A stretch of DNA of 64,000 nucleotides. Origin: Armatimonadota bacterium (GTDB taxonomy: Bacteria; Armatimonadota; Fimbriimonadia; Fimbriimonadales; Fimbriimonadaceae). Each line of letters opens with the position of its first letter. The stretch's first letter is position 1. Position numbers and translations under genes: made by a program. Below are positions 43,416-51,556 of the stretch, piece after piece. The stretch lies in NCBI GenBank assembly GCA_017303935.1, contig JAFLBD010000002.1, forward strand, positions 887,441 to 951,440. Direction: 5' to 3'. The notes under the pieces are model-generated. The model ran no database searches and was not told where the DNA came from. It was given only the letters and a program-made list of their open reading frames with translations.

Positions 43416-44723
43416 TTAAACCGGCAGAAGCTTAAGATTTGAGTTCACCAACGACTTTCCATTCTTGACATAAAAGTCAAATTCTTCTGGAAATACCTTG
43501 ATGGCTCCCGCCACAGGCCACGCCGCCGCATCTCCCAGGCCGCAGAAACTGCGACCATCAATCTGCTTGGTGATGTCCATCAGCAATTCAACGTCGCCTT
43601 CTTGGCCGTTGCCTTCAACGATTCTTTCGAGAATTTGGAGCATCCATTTGGTGCCTTCTCGGCAAGGGGTGCACTTGCCACAACTCTCGTTGGCATAAAA
43701 CAGTGCCGTTCGCCAGATGAACTGCACGATGCACGTTTTGTCATTGAGGAACATGCAACCGCCAGAGCCCACCATTGAACCCGCATCCCACATCTCTTCA
43801 TAACCAATCACTGCCTTGTTGACCTGATCGGCATTCATGATAGGTACGCTGGATCCGCCAGGCACACATGCCTTCAAAGATCCGCCTTTCATTCCACCGC
43901 TCATTTCGAGCAGTTCGGCCAAAGTTGTTCCGAACTCGATTTCGTAGTTTCCGGGCTTATTGACATGACCACTCACGCTGAAAATTTTGGTGCCACGACT
44001 ATTCTTGGTGGAAGCACCAAGCGTTGCGTACCATGCGCCGCCCTTATTGACGATGAATGGGGCACAGCAGTACGTTTCGACGTTGTTGATCAGGGTTGGG
44101 CTATCCCAAAGTCCAGATATCGTTGGGAGCGGCACGTGTGGGAACTTGAGCCGCGGCATTCCGCGCTCACCCATGATGCTGGACATTAGCGCGCTTTCTT
44201 CGCCGCATTCGTATGATCCCGCACCGAGGTGGATATAAAGATCGAAATTCTTGCCTGATCCCAAAATGTTTTGGCCGAGATATCCATTAGCGTAGGCTTC
44301 GTCAATAGCCGCGCGAAGGGCCTTTGCAGCGTCCAAGAACTCGCCTCGAATGTAAATGAATCCGACATCGCCACCAGTTGCCATCGCCGCTAGGGTCATT
44401 CCCTCGACCAGCAAGAACGGTGTGGCTTCCATCAATTGCTTGTCTTTGAAGGTTCCTGGTTCGCCCTCGTCAGCGTTGCAAACGATATAGTGCTTTTTGC
44501 CGTGCGATTTGTCCTTTGGCAATCCGTTCCACTTGATCCAAGTAGGGAATCCGGCGCCGCCACGACCTCGCAATCCGCTGGCCTTCACTTCATCGATGAT
44601 CGACTGGGCAGGTATACCAATCGCCTTTTTTAGCGCAGAATAGCCACCCTTTGCCAGATAACCCTTCAGGGTCTTAAATTCTGGGTCGTGTGCGTGTTCG
44701 AAAAGCAGTTTGTATTCAGCCAT
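43416..44723 (-). CDS. nuoF: NADH-quinone oxidoreductase subunit F
   Basis: NADH-binding subunit of complex I; 435 residues from the ATG at 44723. FMN and NADH motifs are [16 protein letters not shown] and [36 protein letters not shown] follows. The N3 [4Fe-4S] cluster is bound by [13 protein letters not shown] plus the cysteine in [13 protein letters not shown]. Ends the cytoplasmic module nuoD-nuoE-nuoF. It starts 26 bases after nuoE. Confidence 0.97.
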   Translation of the reverse strand: MAEYKLLFEHAHDPEFKTLKGYLAKGGYSALKKAIGIPAQSIIDEVKASGLRGRGGAGFPTWIKWNGLPKDKSHGKKHYIVCNADEGEPGTFKDKQLMEATPFLLVEGMTLAAMATGGDVGFIYIRGEFLDAAKALRAAIDEAYANGYLGQNILGSGKNFDLYIHLGAGSYECGEESALMSSIMGERGMPRLKFPHVPLPTISGLWDSPTLINNVETYCCAPFIVNKGGAWYATLGASTKNSRGTKIFSVSGHVNKPGNYEIEFGTTLAELLEMSGGMKGGSLKACVPGGSSVPIMNADQVNKAVIGYEEMWDAGSMVGSGGCMFLNDKTCIVQFIWRTALFYANESCGKCTPCREGTKWMLQILERIVEGNGQEGDVELLMDITKQIDGRSFCGLGDAAAWPVAGAIKVFPEEFDFYVKNGKSLVNSNLKLLPV

Positions 44724-44749
44724 GATTTTATGCTTCAGAAATCTTTGAA

Positions 44750-45436
44750 TTAACCAGTTGCGTCTACTTTCAGTCGGCCCCGCTTTGCGGCGGTCGGCGT
44801 CGGATTGGTCGTTGGGGAAGTTGGCTCGGTTAGAGGCCCTGTCTGGACCTTGACGATGCAATCAGCCATTTGAGTGACTGTGTTTACGTCCGAAGTGCGG
44901 AGTTGTTCGATCAATCGATCCACGTAGGCTTCGTCAACTGGACCGTGGTATTGATCGCCGACCTGGAGAACTGGTGCGCGATCACAAGCATTAAGGCATT
45001 CCACTTCGTGTAGGGTGAACATGCCATCTTCGGTGGTCTCACCAAAATTGATGCCGAGTTTCTTCTTGATGTACTGGGCTAAGGGATAAACACCACAGAC
45101 CTGGCAGCTGAGACAAGTGCAAACCTCGATCATGTGTTGACCAACGGCGTGCTTGGTGTTATACATCGAATAAAACGTCGCTACGCCTTCTACCTCCGCA
45201 TAGCTTCGCTCGAGTCGATAGGCGACTTCAGCGATGGCCTCACCGGAGAGATAACCGTTGTATTCGCGTTGGGCAATCCAGAGCCCAGGCAAAATCGCAC
45301 TCTTCTTGTCTGGATAGTGAGTGAGAAGTTGGTTCAGCTCAGCAATCGCAAGATCGCTAAATTGGAGCTGGAGTTCGTCCGCACGCGGCGGCCTCGGGCG
45401 CTCGTTCACACTGCCTAGTTGCACAAACTCACTCAT
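44750..45436 (-). CDS. nuoE: NADH-quinone oxidoreductase subunit E
   Basis: Complex I subunit that holds the N1a [2Fe-2S] cluster; 228 residues from the ATG at 45436. A helical N-terminal domain (FSDLAIAELNQLLTHYPDKKSAILPGLWIAQ) leads to a thioredoxin-like domain with the four ligands in VCTCLSC (C-x4-C) and CLNAC (C-x3-C). The last 35 residues (TEPTSPTTNPTPTAAKRGR) are a Thr/Pro-rich basic tail beyond the normal end of NuoE and of unknown purpose. Confidence 0.95.
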   Translation of the reverse strand: MSEFVQLGSVNERPRPPRADELQLQFSDLAIAELNQLLTHYPDKKSAILPGLWIAQREYNGYLSGEAIAEVAYRLERSYAEVEGVATFYSMYNTKHAVGQHMIEVCTCLSCQVCGVYPLAQYIKKKLGINFGETTEDGMFTLHEVECLNACDRAPVLQVGDQYHGPVDEAYVDRLIEQLRTSDVNTVTQMADCIVKVQTGPLTEPTSPTTNPTPTAAKRGRLKVDATG

Positions 45437-45524
45437 GGTGAACGATAAGAATACCCGTCTAGCCCCATTTGCTTGCGCGTGGGACTCGACTTCTGAGGCC
45501 AGATTCGGGTACCTTTCGCCCGTT

Positions 45525-45623
45525 ATGCCAAAGGTAAAGAAGGCCGCACTTGTCCGGGGTGGCAAATTGAATTACGGACAACGCCGAATGAAGAAGAAAG
45601 CTCGAGCCGCAGGCAAGAAGTAA
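45525..45623 (+). CDS. Candidate very small basic protein between nuoD and nuoE
   Basis: A 32-codon frame on the strand opposite to the nuo genes, with composition (10 Lys, 4 Arg) like a ribosomal protein: KVKKAALVRGGKLNYGQRRM then KKKARAAGKK. It ends 18 bases before the nuoD stop and starts 89 bases from the nuoE start. No clear ribosome site was found, and I do not recognise it. It may be real or a chance frame. Confidence 0.35.
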   Translation: MPKVKKAALVRGGKLNYGQRRMKKKARAAGKK

Positions 45624-45640
45624 TCTCTATTCACTCGCGA

Positions 45641-46858
45641 TTATCGATCGATTTCGCCAAGCACGATGTCGATCGAGCCAATGATCGCAATTACGTCTGA
45701 AATCAACCTTCCGACCGCAAGCACCTCCAGCGACTTCAAATTCATGAAGCTGGAGGGTCTTTCGTGCCAACGATACGGCCGATTTGTCCCGTCGGAGACC
45801 ATGTAGAACCCGAGTTCGCCCTTGCTTCCTTCGATTCCGGCGTAGGCCTCACCTACTGGAGGGTGGAAGCCTTCCGTCCAAAGCTTGAAGTGGTGGATCA
45901 AGGACTCCATGCTGGTGTCCAGTTCCTCTCGCGGTGGCGGAACCACCTTGCGGTCGCTCGTGTTCCAAGGACCTTCCGGCAGATTGTCGAGCGCTTGGCG
46001 GAGAATTTTGCAACTCTCTTTCATCTCGGCGATGCGCACCAAGAACCGGTCGTAAACGTCGCCATGCTCCCCGACTGGGATATTGAAATCAAAATCTTCG
46101 TAGCTGCAGTACGGGTTGCTCTTTCTGAGGTCCCACGCCACGCCACTCGCCCTTGCTATTGGGCCGCTGCAGCCGAGTTCTAGTGCCTGCTGCGCAGTGA
46201 GCACGCCTACACCTTGTGTGCGCTCCATCCAAATCGGATTTTCGACCAGAAGGTCTTCCACGACGCCGAGCTCCTTGGGGAAGTCAGCGAGGAACTTGTT
46301 GAGCTTCGCCTCGAACCCTTCGGGCATGTCTCCGCGCAGTCCGCCCGGGACGATCCAGCTCGGCATCATACGCACGCCAGAGAACATCTCAAACATGTCG
46401 AGGATGTACTCACGCTGTTGCATGATGTAGAAGAACGGAGTCATTGCTCCGAGGTCCAGAGCGTGTGTGCCGAACCAAACGCAGTGGCTGGCGATTCGGC
46501 TCAATTCTGCAAGAATCACCCGCAGATACTGTCCGCGCTTTGGAATCTCGATGCCGAGCAGTTTTTCGACCGCCAATGCGTGAGCCAAATTGTTGCCGTT
46601 AGCATTCAGGTAGTCCATGCGGTCGGTCATCACCACGCATTTGGAATACTGCTGGTACTCGGCTTCTTTTTCCATGCCAGTGTGCAAGTAGCCGATCACG
46701 CAGCGGCATTGCACGATGGTTTCGCCGTCAAGTTCGCAAATCACGCGGAGAACGCCATGCGTCGATGGGTGCTGTGGCCCCATGTTGACGATCATGGTGT
46801 TTTCACCGGTGCGCTCAAACACGTTCTCGGTTGACGGCATGAAAGATTGCGTTGACAT
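45641..46858 (-). CDS. nuoD: NADH-quinone oxidoreductase subunit D
   Basis: Quinone-site subunit of complex I, 405 residues from the ATG at 46858. Motifs: MIVNMGPQHPSTHGVLRV with the conserved histidine near the quinone, GYLHTGMEKEAEYQQYSK, MTDRMDYLNANGNNLAHALAVEKLLGIEIP, and near the end GEAYAGIEGSKGELGFYMVSDGTNRPYRWHERPSSF. The gene begins just after a terminator that serves the lipoprotein upstream, so it must have its own promoter in or near that 20-base spacer. Confidence 0.97.
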   Translation of the reverse strand: MSTQSFMPSTENVFERTGENTMIVNMGPQHPSTHGVLRVICELDGETIVQCRCVIGYLHTGMEKEAEYQQYSKCVVMTDRMDYLNANGNNLAHALAVEKLLGIEIPKRGQYLRVILAELSRIASHCVWFGTHALDLGAMTPFFYIMQQREYILDMFEMFSGVRMMPSWIVPGGLRGDMPEGFEAKLNKFLADFPKELGVVEDLLVENPIWMERTQGVGVLTAQQALELGCSGPIARASGVAWDLRKSNPYCSYEDFDFNIPVGEHGDVYDRFLVRIAEMKESCKILRQALDNLPEGPWNTSDRKVVPPPREELDTSMESLIHHFKLWTEGFHPPVGEAYAGIEGSKGELGFYMVSDGTNRPYRWHERPSSFMNLKSLEVLAVGRLISDVIAIIGSIDIVLGEIDR

Positions 46859-46877
46859 GAACGATAGGAGTTTACAC

Positions 46878-46907
46878 AAAAAACGGGAGGCTCATTTGAG
46901 CCTCCCG
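46878..46907 (-). terminator. Terminator after prepilin-lipoprotein module B
   Basis: On the minus strand CGGGAGGCTCA with its complement (11-bp stem, 2-base loop) is followed by TTTTTT. It lies 25 bases after the small lipoprotein stop and 20 bases before the nuoD start. Confidence 0.85.
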
Positions 46908-46932
46908 CAACTTTCTTGATATGTAACGGACT

Positions 46933-47103
46933 TTAGTCCAAAGTCATTTGCTTTGAGTCTGAACCGGTGTTACCCTTATCGACTCCGTGCTCGGTTGTCT
47001 GACCGGCACCTGCGTTAGCAGCATCCTGCTTAGGAGTGTTATCGCAAGCGGCCAAGAAGGCAACGGCAATGATTCCAAGAACGATGAACTTAGCTGTTTT
47101 CAT
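46933..47103 (-). CDS. Small lipoprotein (module B)
   Basis: 56 residues: signal MKTAKFIVLGIIAVAFLAAC with lipobox LAAC, then polar sequence (DNTPKQDAANAGAGQTTEHG, ending GSDSKQMTLD). Too short for standard frame cut-offs but supported by the lipobox, the 3-base gap after the prepilin stop and the terminator behind it. Counterpart of the lipoprotein at 42194-42406. Confidence 0.78.
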   Translation of the reverse strand: MKTAKFIVLGIIAVAFLAACDNTPKQDAANAGAGQTTEHGVDKGNTGSDSKQMTLD

Positions 47104-47106
47104 ATT

Positions 47107-47988
47107 TTAGAATTGGTTTGATGGGTTGAACGCTGGTGGCGTGTTGATACCCGTCAAGACGGTCGAGGTCTTTCCAAGATAGAAGTACGATCGAGTGTCT
47201 TGAGCCTTTGCAGACGAGTCAGTTCCAACGAAGGTCGACTTACCGTCTGGCACCGAGAAGGTTGTGGCAGTCGCCGGGATGATACCGGTTCGGCCAAGGT
47301 TAGCTCGGGTGGTAGCTGTGACAGGAGCCGAGTAGGCTTCGCCTGGGTTCGGATTGTAAGTTGCGCCTGGGATCCATCGAACAACGGTGGAAAGTGGGCT
47401 GTCAACGAACATGAACCAGCAATCGAAGTTACCGGATTCAACAGCCAAGCAGGTTTGAGAAGGATTCTCAATCGAGCTGAGCGACATCGAAGGAGCTGGG
47501 TAAGCCCAACCGGTGTAGATGGCGTCCGAGTTCATACCAGCGATACCATCGTATCGGATTGGTGGTCGGCCAGCAAATGTAGTTTGGAAGTAACCCTGAG
47601 TTCGGATGGTTGCGTTTTGGTTAGCCGCAGCGCGACCTGGCATACCGATGTACTGCAATCGCTTCCAAGTTTGGTCGCCGCCCGAAGATGGTCGAGGTCG
47701 CTTGATGTTGAGCAGGATGTCCCAGTTCTTGATGTATGGCTGGGTCAAGTCTTGCCAAGCAAGGTCAGCAGTTGAAGTCGAGCTCAATGCTGGGCTCATG
47801 ACGTCGTCGTTGTCGCCGGCGTACATGATTTGGCCAGTTGCGCCCTGCTTCATCTGAGCGAGGAGCTGTGCATTCTTAGCGGATTCTCGAGCCTGAGCGA
47901 ACACAGGGAAGAGGATGGCAGCCAGAATTGCGATGATCGCGATAACGACCAAGAGTTCAATAAGGGTAAACGCTTTTCGCATTTTCAT
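47107..47988 (-). CDS. Large prepilin-like protein (DUF1559-type fold), module B
   Basis: 293 residues. It begins with [40 protein letters not shown], almost identical to the module A protein, then QMKQGATGQIMYAGDNDDVMSPA and TQPYIKNWDIL, which align with the same region of module A. Downstream the two diverge, so they are old paralogues. A long beta-rich exported domain follows. Probably a pilin or pseudopilin. It lies between nuoC and nuoD. Confidence 0.85.
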   Translation of the reverse strand: MKMRKAFTLIELLVVIAIIAILAAILFPVFAQARESAKNAQLLAQMKQGATGQIMYAGDNDDVMSPALSSTSTADLAWQDLTQPYIKNWDILLNIKRPRPSSGGDQTWKRLQYIGMPGRAAANQNATIRTQGYFQTTFAGRPPIRYDGIAGMNSDAIYTGWAYPAPSMSLSSIENPSQTCLAVESGNFDCWFMFVDSPLSTVVRWIPGATYNPNPGEAYSAPVTATTRANLGRTGIIPATATTFSVPDGKSTFVGTDSSAKAQDTRSYFYLGKTSTVLTGINTPPAFNPSNQF

Positions 47989-48380
47989 TTTATGATTCCT
48001 TCAAATCGGGGTTCTCCCGACTTGTCTTTTTTTCCATTTCTACCGTCACTGCGAACTCGACGAGAAAGGAGATCAAAGTCAAGCGAATGTGATATCCGAC
48101 TATGACTGCTTGATTGAATGAATGACCAAGATCACCACTCCATTCGGCGTCCGCAATATTCAGCTTTCACGGAAGAGTCCTAATCATTCGTTAACACGAA
48201 CTCATAGGTGGGGATATCTTACGATATCTTGCCCCGAACTGCAAGGCCCGAGCCAAGTTTTCCACCACTTTTTTGAAAAATAATGGAACTCTCAGCCCAG
48301 TGAAGGCGGTACGTCACGTTGACCTGCCGTTCTCTAACTCTTGGACGGAGTAGCGCGAACGTCTGTTCCAGAATATTTTG
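47989..48380. other. 392-base spacer between nuoC and the module B prepilin
   Basis: No gene is supported. It must hold the prepilin promoter: a minus-strand TTGACT with no clear -10 partner lies about 70 bases before the start. A GATATC-TTAC-GATATC pair of palindromes at about 48213-48228 could be an operator. The minus-strand ribosome site AAGGAATC lies close to the prepilin ATG. Confidence 0.4.
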
Positions 48381-48971
48381 TCAGCGACCGCTGACGTCTG
48401 TGGAACCTGTTCGGCCTTCAAAGCTCTCACCGGCGTGAGGGCGCATCATATCTTCCACGGCTGGGCCGCGGGTGTTCTGATCGAATTCCACATCTTCGCC
48501 GCCAAGAGGAAACTCTTTGCGCAGCGGGAAGCCAACCCAATCGTCAGGAAGCAGGAACCGTTCGCCTGGAATCGGCTCGTTTCCTTCGAACATCACACCA
48601 AACAAATCTTGGATTTCGCGCTCTGGATACTCCGCACCAAGAAAAACGGTTTTCGCCGTTGGCACTTTCTGGCCATCGTCCACGCCGATCTTGATGAAAA
48701 TCCGCGAGAAATCGTTGAGCGACAACAGGTTATAAACGACTTCGAAGCGCTCAGTCAGGTCGCGCTCGTGAGTCCAAGTAGAGTAGTCCACGCCTACGCA
48801 CTCACAGAAATAGCTGTAGCCGAGTGCTGGGTCTTCCTTCAAAAATTTCAGGACATCGCGGATCGACTCTCGCTCGACGCAAACAAAAGTGTCGCCTCGG
48901 TACTCCTTGACTTTGAGCACCTTAGGGCCAAATTTGGTCTTGATCGCTTCAGCGGTCTTCGTTGCAGACAT
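48381..48971 (-). CDS. nuoC: NADH-quinone oxidoreductase subunit C
   Basis: Complex I connecting subunit, 196 residues. Motifs GYSYFCECVGVDYSTW, VVYNLLSLNDFSRIFIKIGV, YPEREIQDLFGVMFEGNE and LPDDWVGFPLRKEFP are the NuoC signature. The gene starts one base after the nuoA stop. In most bacteria nuoB lies between nuoA and nuoC; here it does not. Confidence 0.96.
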   Translation of the reverse strand: MSATKTAEAIKTKFGPKVLKVKEYRGDTFVCVERESIRDVLKFLKEDPALGYSYFCECVGVDYSTWTHERDLTERFEVVYNLLSLNDFSRIFIKIGVDDGQKVPTAKTVFLGAEYPEREIQDLFGVMFEGNEPIPGERFLLPDDWVGFPLRKEFPLGGEDVEFDQNTRGPAVEDMMRPHAGESFEGRTGSTDVSGR

Positions 48972-48972
48972 C

Positions 48973-49473
48973 TTAGTTGCCGCCTCCGACCGAAACAGGA
49001 TTCGACTTTATCGCCGGTTCAAAAACCTCAACCACTTCGTCGCGATCGACGAGCGTGCCCATCTTCGCAGAGTCGAGCGATGCTTCTTCGTCCCAGTTGA
49101 TCGCATCAACCTTCAGAACGTACCAATCGCCGATCACCCAGAGCGCCATGTAAACCATCACCGCCCAGAAGCTAAAAATCTGGAAACTAAGATCAGCTTG
49201 AGGCGAGCCCATGCCTGGATTCACAAAAACGGTCAACCAACTCCAGATGAAAACGACTTCAATGTCGAACAGGATGAACAACATCGCGACCAAATAGAAC
49301 TTGATCGGGAATCGTTCTCGGGCGGAACCGATAGGAGCCACGCCGCACTCATACGGCGACGCCTTAAAAGGGGTGACTTTCTTCGGGCCAAGAACCCAGC
49401 TCAAAGTCACCATCGCGGCGCAAATCGTTGCGGCAACCGCGACCAAAATCAGGACAGGCGTAAAGTCTCCCAT
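48973..49473 (-). CDS. nuoA: NADH-quinone oxidoreductase subunit A
   Basis: Membrane subunit of complex I; 166 residues with three hydrophobic helices. The conserved loop [41 protein letters not shown] is present, including the Glu-Cys pair near the quinone channel. A C-terminal tail of about 50 polar residues ([14 protein letters not shown] and beyond) is longer than in E. coli NuoA. First gene of the nuo group. Confidence 0.96.
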   Translation of the reverse strand: MGDFTPVLILVAVAATICAAMVTLSWVLGPKKVTPFKASPYECGVAPIGSARERFPIKFYLVAMLFILFDIEVVFIWSWLTVFVNPGMGSPQADLSFQIFSFWAVMVYMALWVIGDWYVLKVDAINWDEEASLDSAKMGTLVDRDEVVEVFEPAIKSNPVSVGGGN

Positions 49474-49808
49474 GCGCTTAGCTTCATTCTACACCGACGA
49501 ACGAGAACTTTTTCGCGATGGTGAAAAAATGCGGAGAGGTTGAAAGGAGAGTAAAGTACCTCCCCGCGAGTGTTGTGCCAATTTGTCCTTGTCTCCCACA
49601 ACCAACTTTTTGAGTCAGTATCGCAAGGATCTCGTTTGGCGTTTTCCCCATACTACACGGAAATTTCATTTCTGGGGGAATGCCTGACAAAAATTGCAGG
49701 AAAATTGTCAACTTTGGGGAGTGATTCAGTTCGGATCGTTGTTACCATCAATCGTCGCGGGGAGGATTGGTATACTGCCCGAGTTTCTACATCGGCTTTC
49801 TATTTGGG
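49474..49808. other. Divergent spacer between nuoA and the ABC exporter operon
   Basis: 335 bases with no supported gene. An inverted repeat ACCTCCCCGCGA (49558) and TCGCGGGGAGGA (49754) flanks most of it, and an inner TTCCCC/GGGGGAA pair lies near 49645 and 49675. A TATACT -10-like box is at 49771-49776, without a matching -35. Short frames here look like chance. Confidence 0.45.
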
Positions 49809-50759
49809 ATGCCAGCAATTTTACGGGAGGTGCTCCAAGAATTGGGAGTTGCCATTAAAACCACTCAGCTAACTAAAACTTACAAAACGAAAAACGGCGC
49901 AGTCAACGTTGTAGATGGCATTGACTTGCACGTCGAAGAAGGTGAAATCTTCGGCTTCCTCGGCCCGAACGGCGCCGGGAAGACAACGACGATTAAGATC
50001 CTTTTGGGAATCATCGACCAGACCGCAGGAGAAGCTGAAGTGCTCGGTTCGGAACCTACCGACACCCGAACGCACTATAACATCAGCTACCTCCCCGAGA
50101 AGCCGTACTACTACGAGCACATGACCGGGATCGAAATCCTGCGATTCTACGGCTCGCTGTTTGGCATCAAGGACGAGGCTAAGTTCAACATGCTTCTCGA
50201 AAAGGTCAACCTCGCTGAGGCTGGGCACAAGACGATTTCACAGTATTCGAAAGGAATGCAGCAGCGAATCGGTCTGGCTCAGAGCCTGCTGAACGATCCA
50301 AAGTTGCTGTTCCTCGATGAGCCGACCGCCGGTCTCGACCCGATCGCGCACATCGAAATCCGCGACCTCATTTTGAACTTTAGGAATGAAGGCAAAACCG
50401 TTTTCATTTCGAGTCACGAGCTGAGCGACGTTGAGCGAATCTGCGACCGAGTGGCGATCATTGTCAAGGGCAAAATCAAGGCACAAGGTCGTCTGGATGA
50501 GTTGCTCAAAGGCGGCCGAATTGAAATTCAAGCCACCGACGTGAATCAGGAATTGGCAAGCAAAATTACCGGGGAGGATGTCAGTGTACAGTTCTCGCAC
50601 GGCACGTTGCTCGTCGACATGCCAGACAACCAGAGTCCGAATGCAGTGATCGATTCGATCCTCTCCAGCAAGGGCAAAATGGTGAGCGTCATCCCTCGCC
50701 GAAAGCGACTGGAAGACCTCTTTGTAGAAACCGTTCGAAACGTGGGAGCAAACTCATGA
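49809..50759 (+). CDS. ABC-2 type exporter, ATP-binding subunit
   Basis: A 316-residue ATPase from the ATG at 49809; a TTG at 49842, 11 bases after a GGGAGG ribosome site, may be the true start and also precedes the domain. Walker A GPNGAGKTTTIKILLG, Q-loop LPEKPYYYEHMTG, signature YSKGMQQRIGLAQSLL, Walker B LLFLDEPTAGLDP, H-loop ISSHE. The C-terminal 80 residues (IEIQATDVNQELASK... VIPRRKRLEDLFVE) are the regulatory tail of the CcmA/NatA-type exporters. The next gene overlaps by ATGA and is its permease. Confidence 0.93.
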   Translation: MPAILREVLQELGVAIKTTQLTKTYKTKNGAVNVVDGIDLHVEEGEIFGFLGPNGAGKTTTIKILLGIIDQTAGEAEVLGSEPTDTRTHYNISYLPEKPYYYEHMTGIEILRFYGSLFGIKDEAKFNMLLEKVNLAEAGHKTISQYSKGMQQRIGLAQSLLNDPKLLFLDEPTAGLDPIAHIEIRDLILNFRNEGKTVFISSHELSDVERICDRVAIIVKGKIKAQGRLDELLKGGRIEIQATDVNQELASKITGEDVSVQFSHGTLLVDMPDNQSPNAVIDSILSSKGKMVSVIPRRKRLEDLFVETVRNVGANS

Positions 50760-51547
50760 GAGCCATTTTTTCAATCGCATCCACCACTGTCGGTGAAGCT
50801 GTAAGGCGACGAGTCCTTTTGGTGATTCTGCTCATCGGTCTCGTGTTCTTGGTGGTGGCCCCAGGTCTAAACATCTTGACACCACGCCAAGAGCGCACCG
50901 TTCTGATCGGTTTGACCCTTGGTGTGATCCAGCTCACTTCTGCGCTCATTGCGATCGTACTGACGGTCTACATGATCCCGAATGAGATTGAACGCCGTAC
51001 GATTTACACGATCTTGTGTAAGCCGGTGCAACGATGGCAGTTCCTCGTGGGCAAGTACCTAGGCGCGGTAGCCGCACTGGGGCTGATGATTGGCCTGATG
51101 TCGATCGTGCTCATCATCACGTTCATTATCGCGCAGCAAGAACGAAATCCGGCGAAGATCGCCGAACTCGTGAAGGCACCGTTCATGTACTTCTTCCAAA
51201 TGAGCCTATTGGCGGCGGTGGCGATCTTGTTTAGCACGTTTGTGACTCCGCTGGTCAACATCTTCCTGACTTCCGGAATGTATATGCTCGGGACCCTGTT
51301 CAGCCCATTCTTCCAGACCATGGTCGAATCGGATGGGGTGAATCAAGGCACAAAGGTTTTGGCAAAGATCATCCACTTCGTCCTGCCAAACTTCTCGACC
51401 TTCAACATTCAAAACCCGATCATCAACCCGGGGCAGGTGATTGCTGATGAACGCGCCTACATGATGACTTCGATTGCTTACGCATTGATTTACATCGTGG
51501 TGTTGCTCGTCACGGCGGCACTGGTGTTCGATCATCGCGAGGTGTAA
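50756..51547 (+). CDS. ABC-2 type exporter, permease subunit
   Basis: A 263-residue permease with six hydrophobic segments. EIERRTIYTILCKPVQRWQFLVGKYLGA is the coupling-loop pattern of the NosY/ABC-2 membrane subunits. Overlaps the ATPase gene by ATGA. Cargo unknown; the third gene of the set is a TPR-type protein. Confidence 0.88.
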   Translation: MRAIFSIASTTVGEAVRRRVLLVILLIGLVFLVVAPGLNILTPRQERTVLIGLTLGVIQLTSALIAIVLTVYMIPNEIERRTIYTILCKPVQRWQFLVGKYLGAVAALGLMIGLMSIVLIITFIIAQQERNPAKIAELVKAPFMYFFQMSLLAAVAILFSTFVTPLVNIFLTSGMYMLGTLFSPFFQTMVESDGVNQGTKVLAKIIHFVLPNFSTFNIQNPIINPGQVIADERAYMMTSIAYALIYIVVLLVTAALVFDHREV

Positions 51548-51556
51548 TTCACGACC

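Noticed and set aside
49484..49872. Short frames in the nuoA-exporter spacer
   Set aside because: No ribosome site, no conserved motif, and the inverted repeats explain the base pattern.
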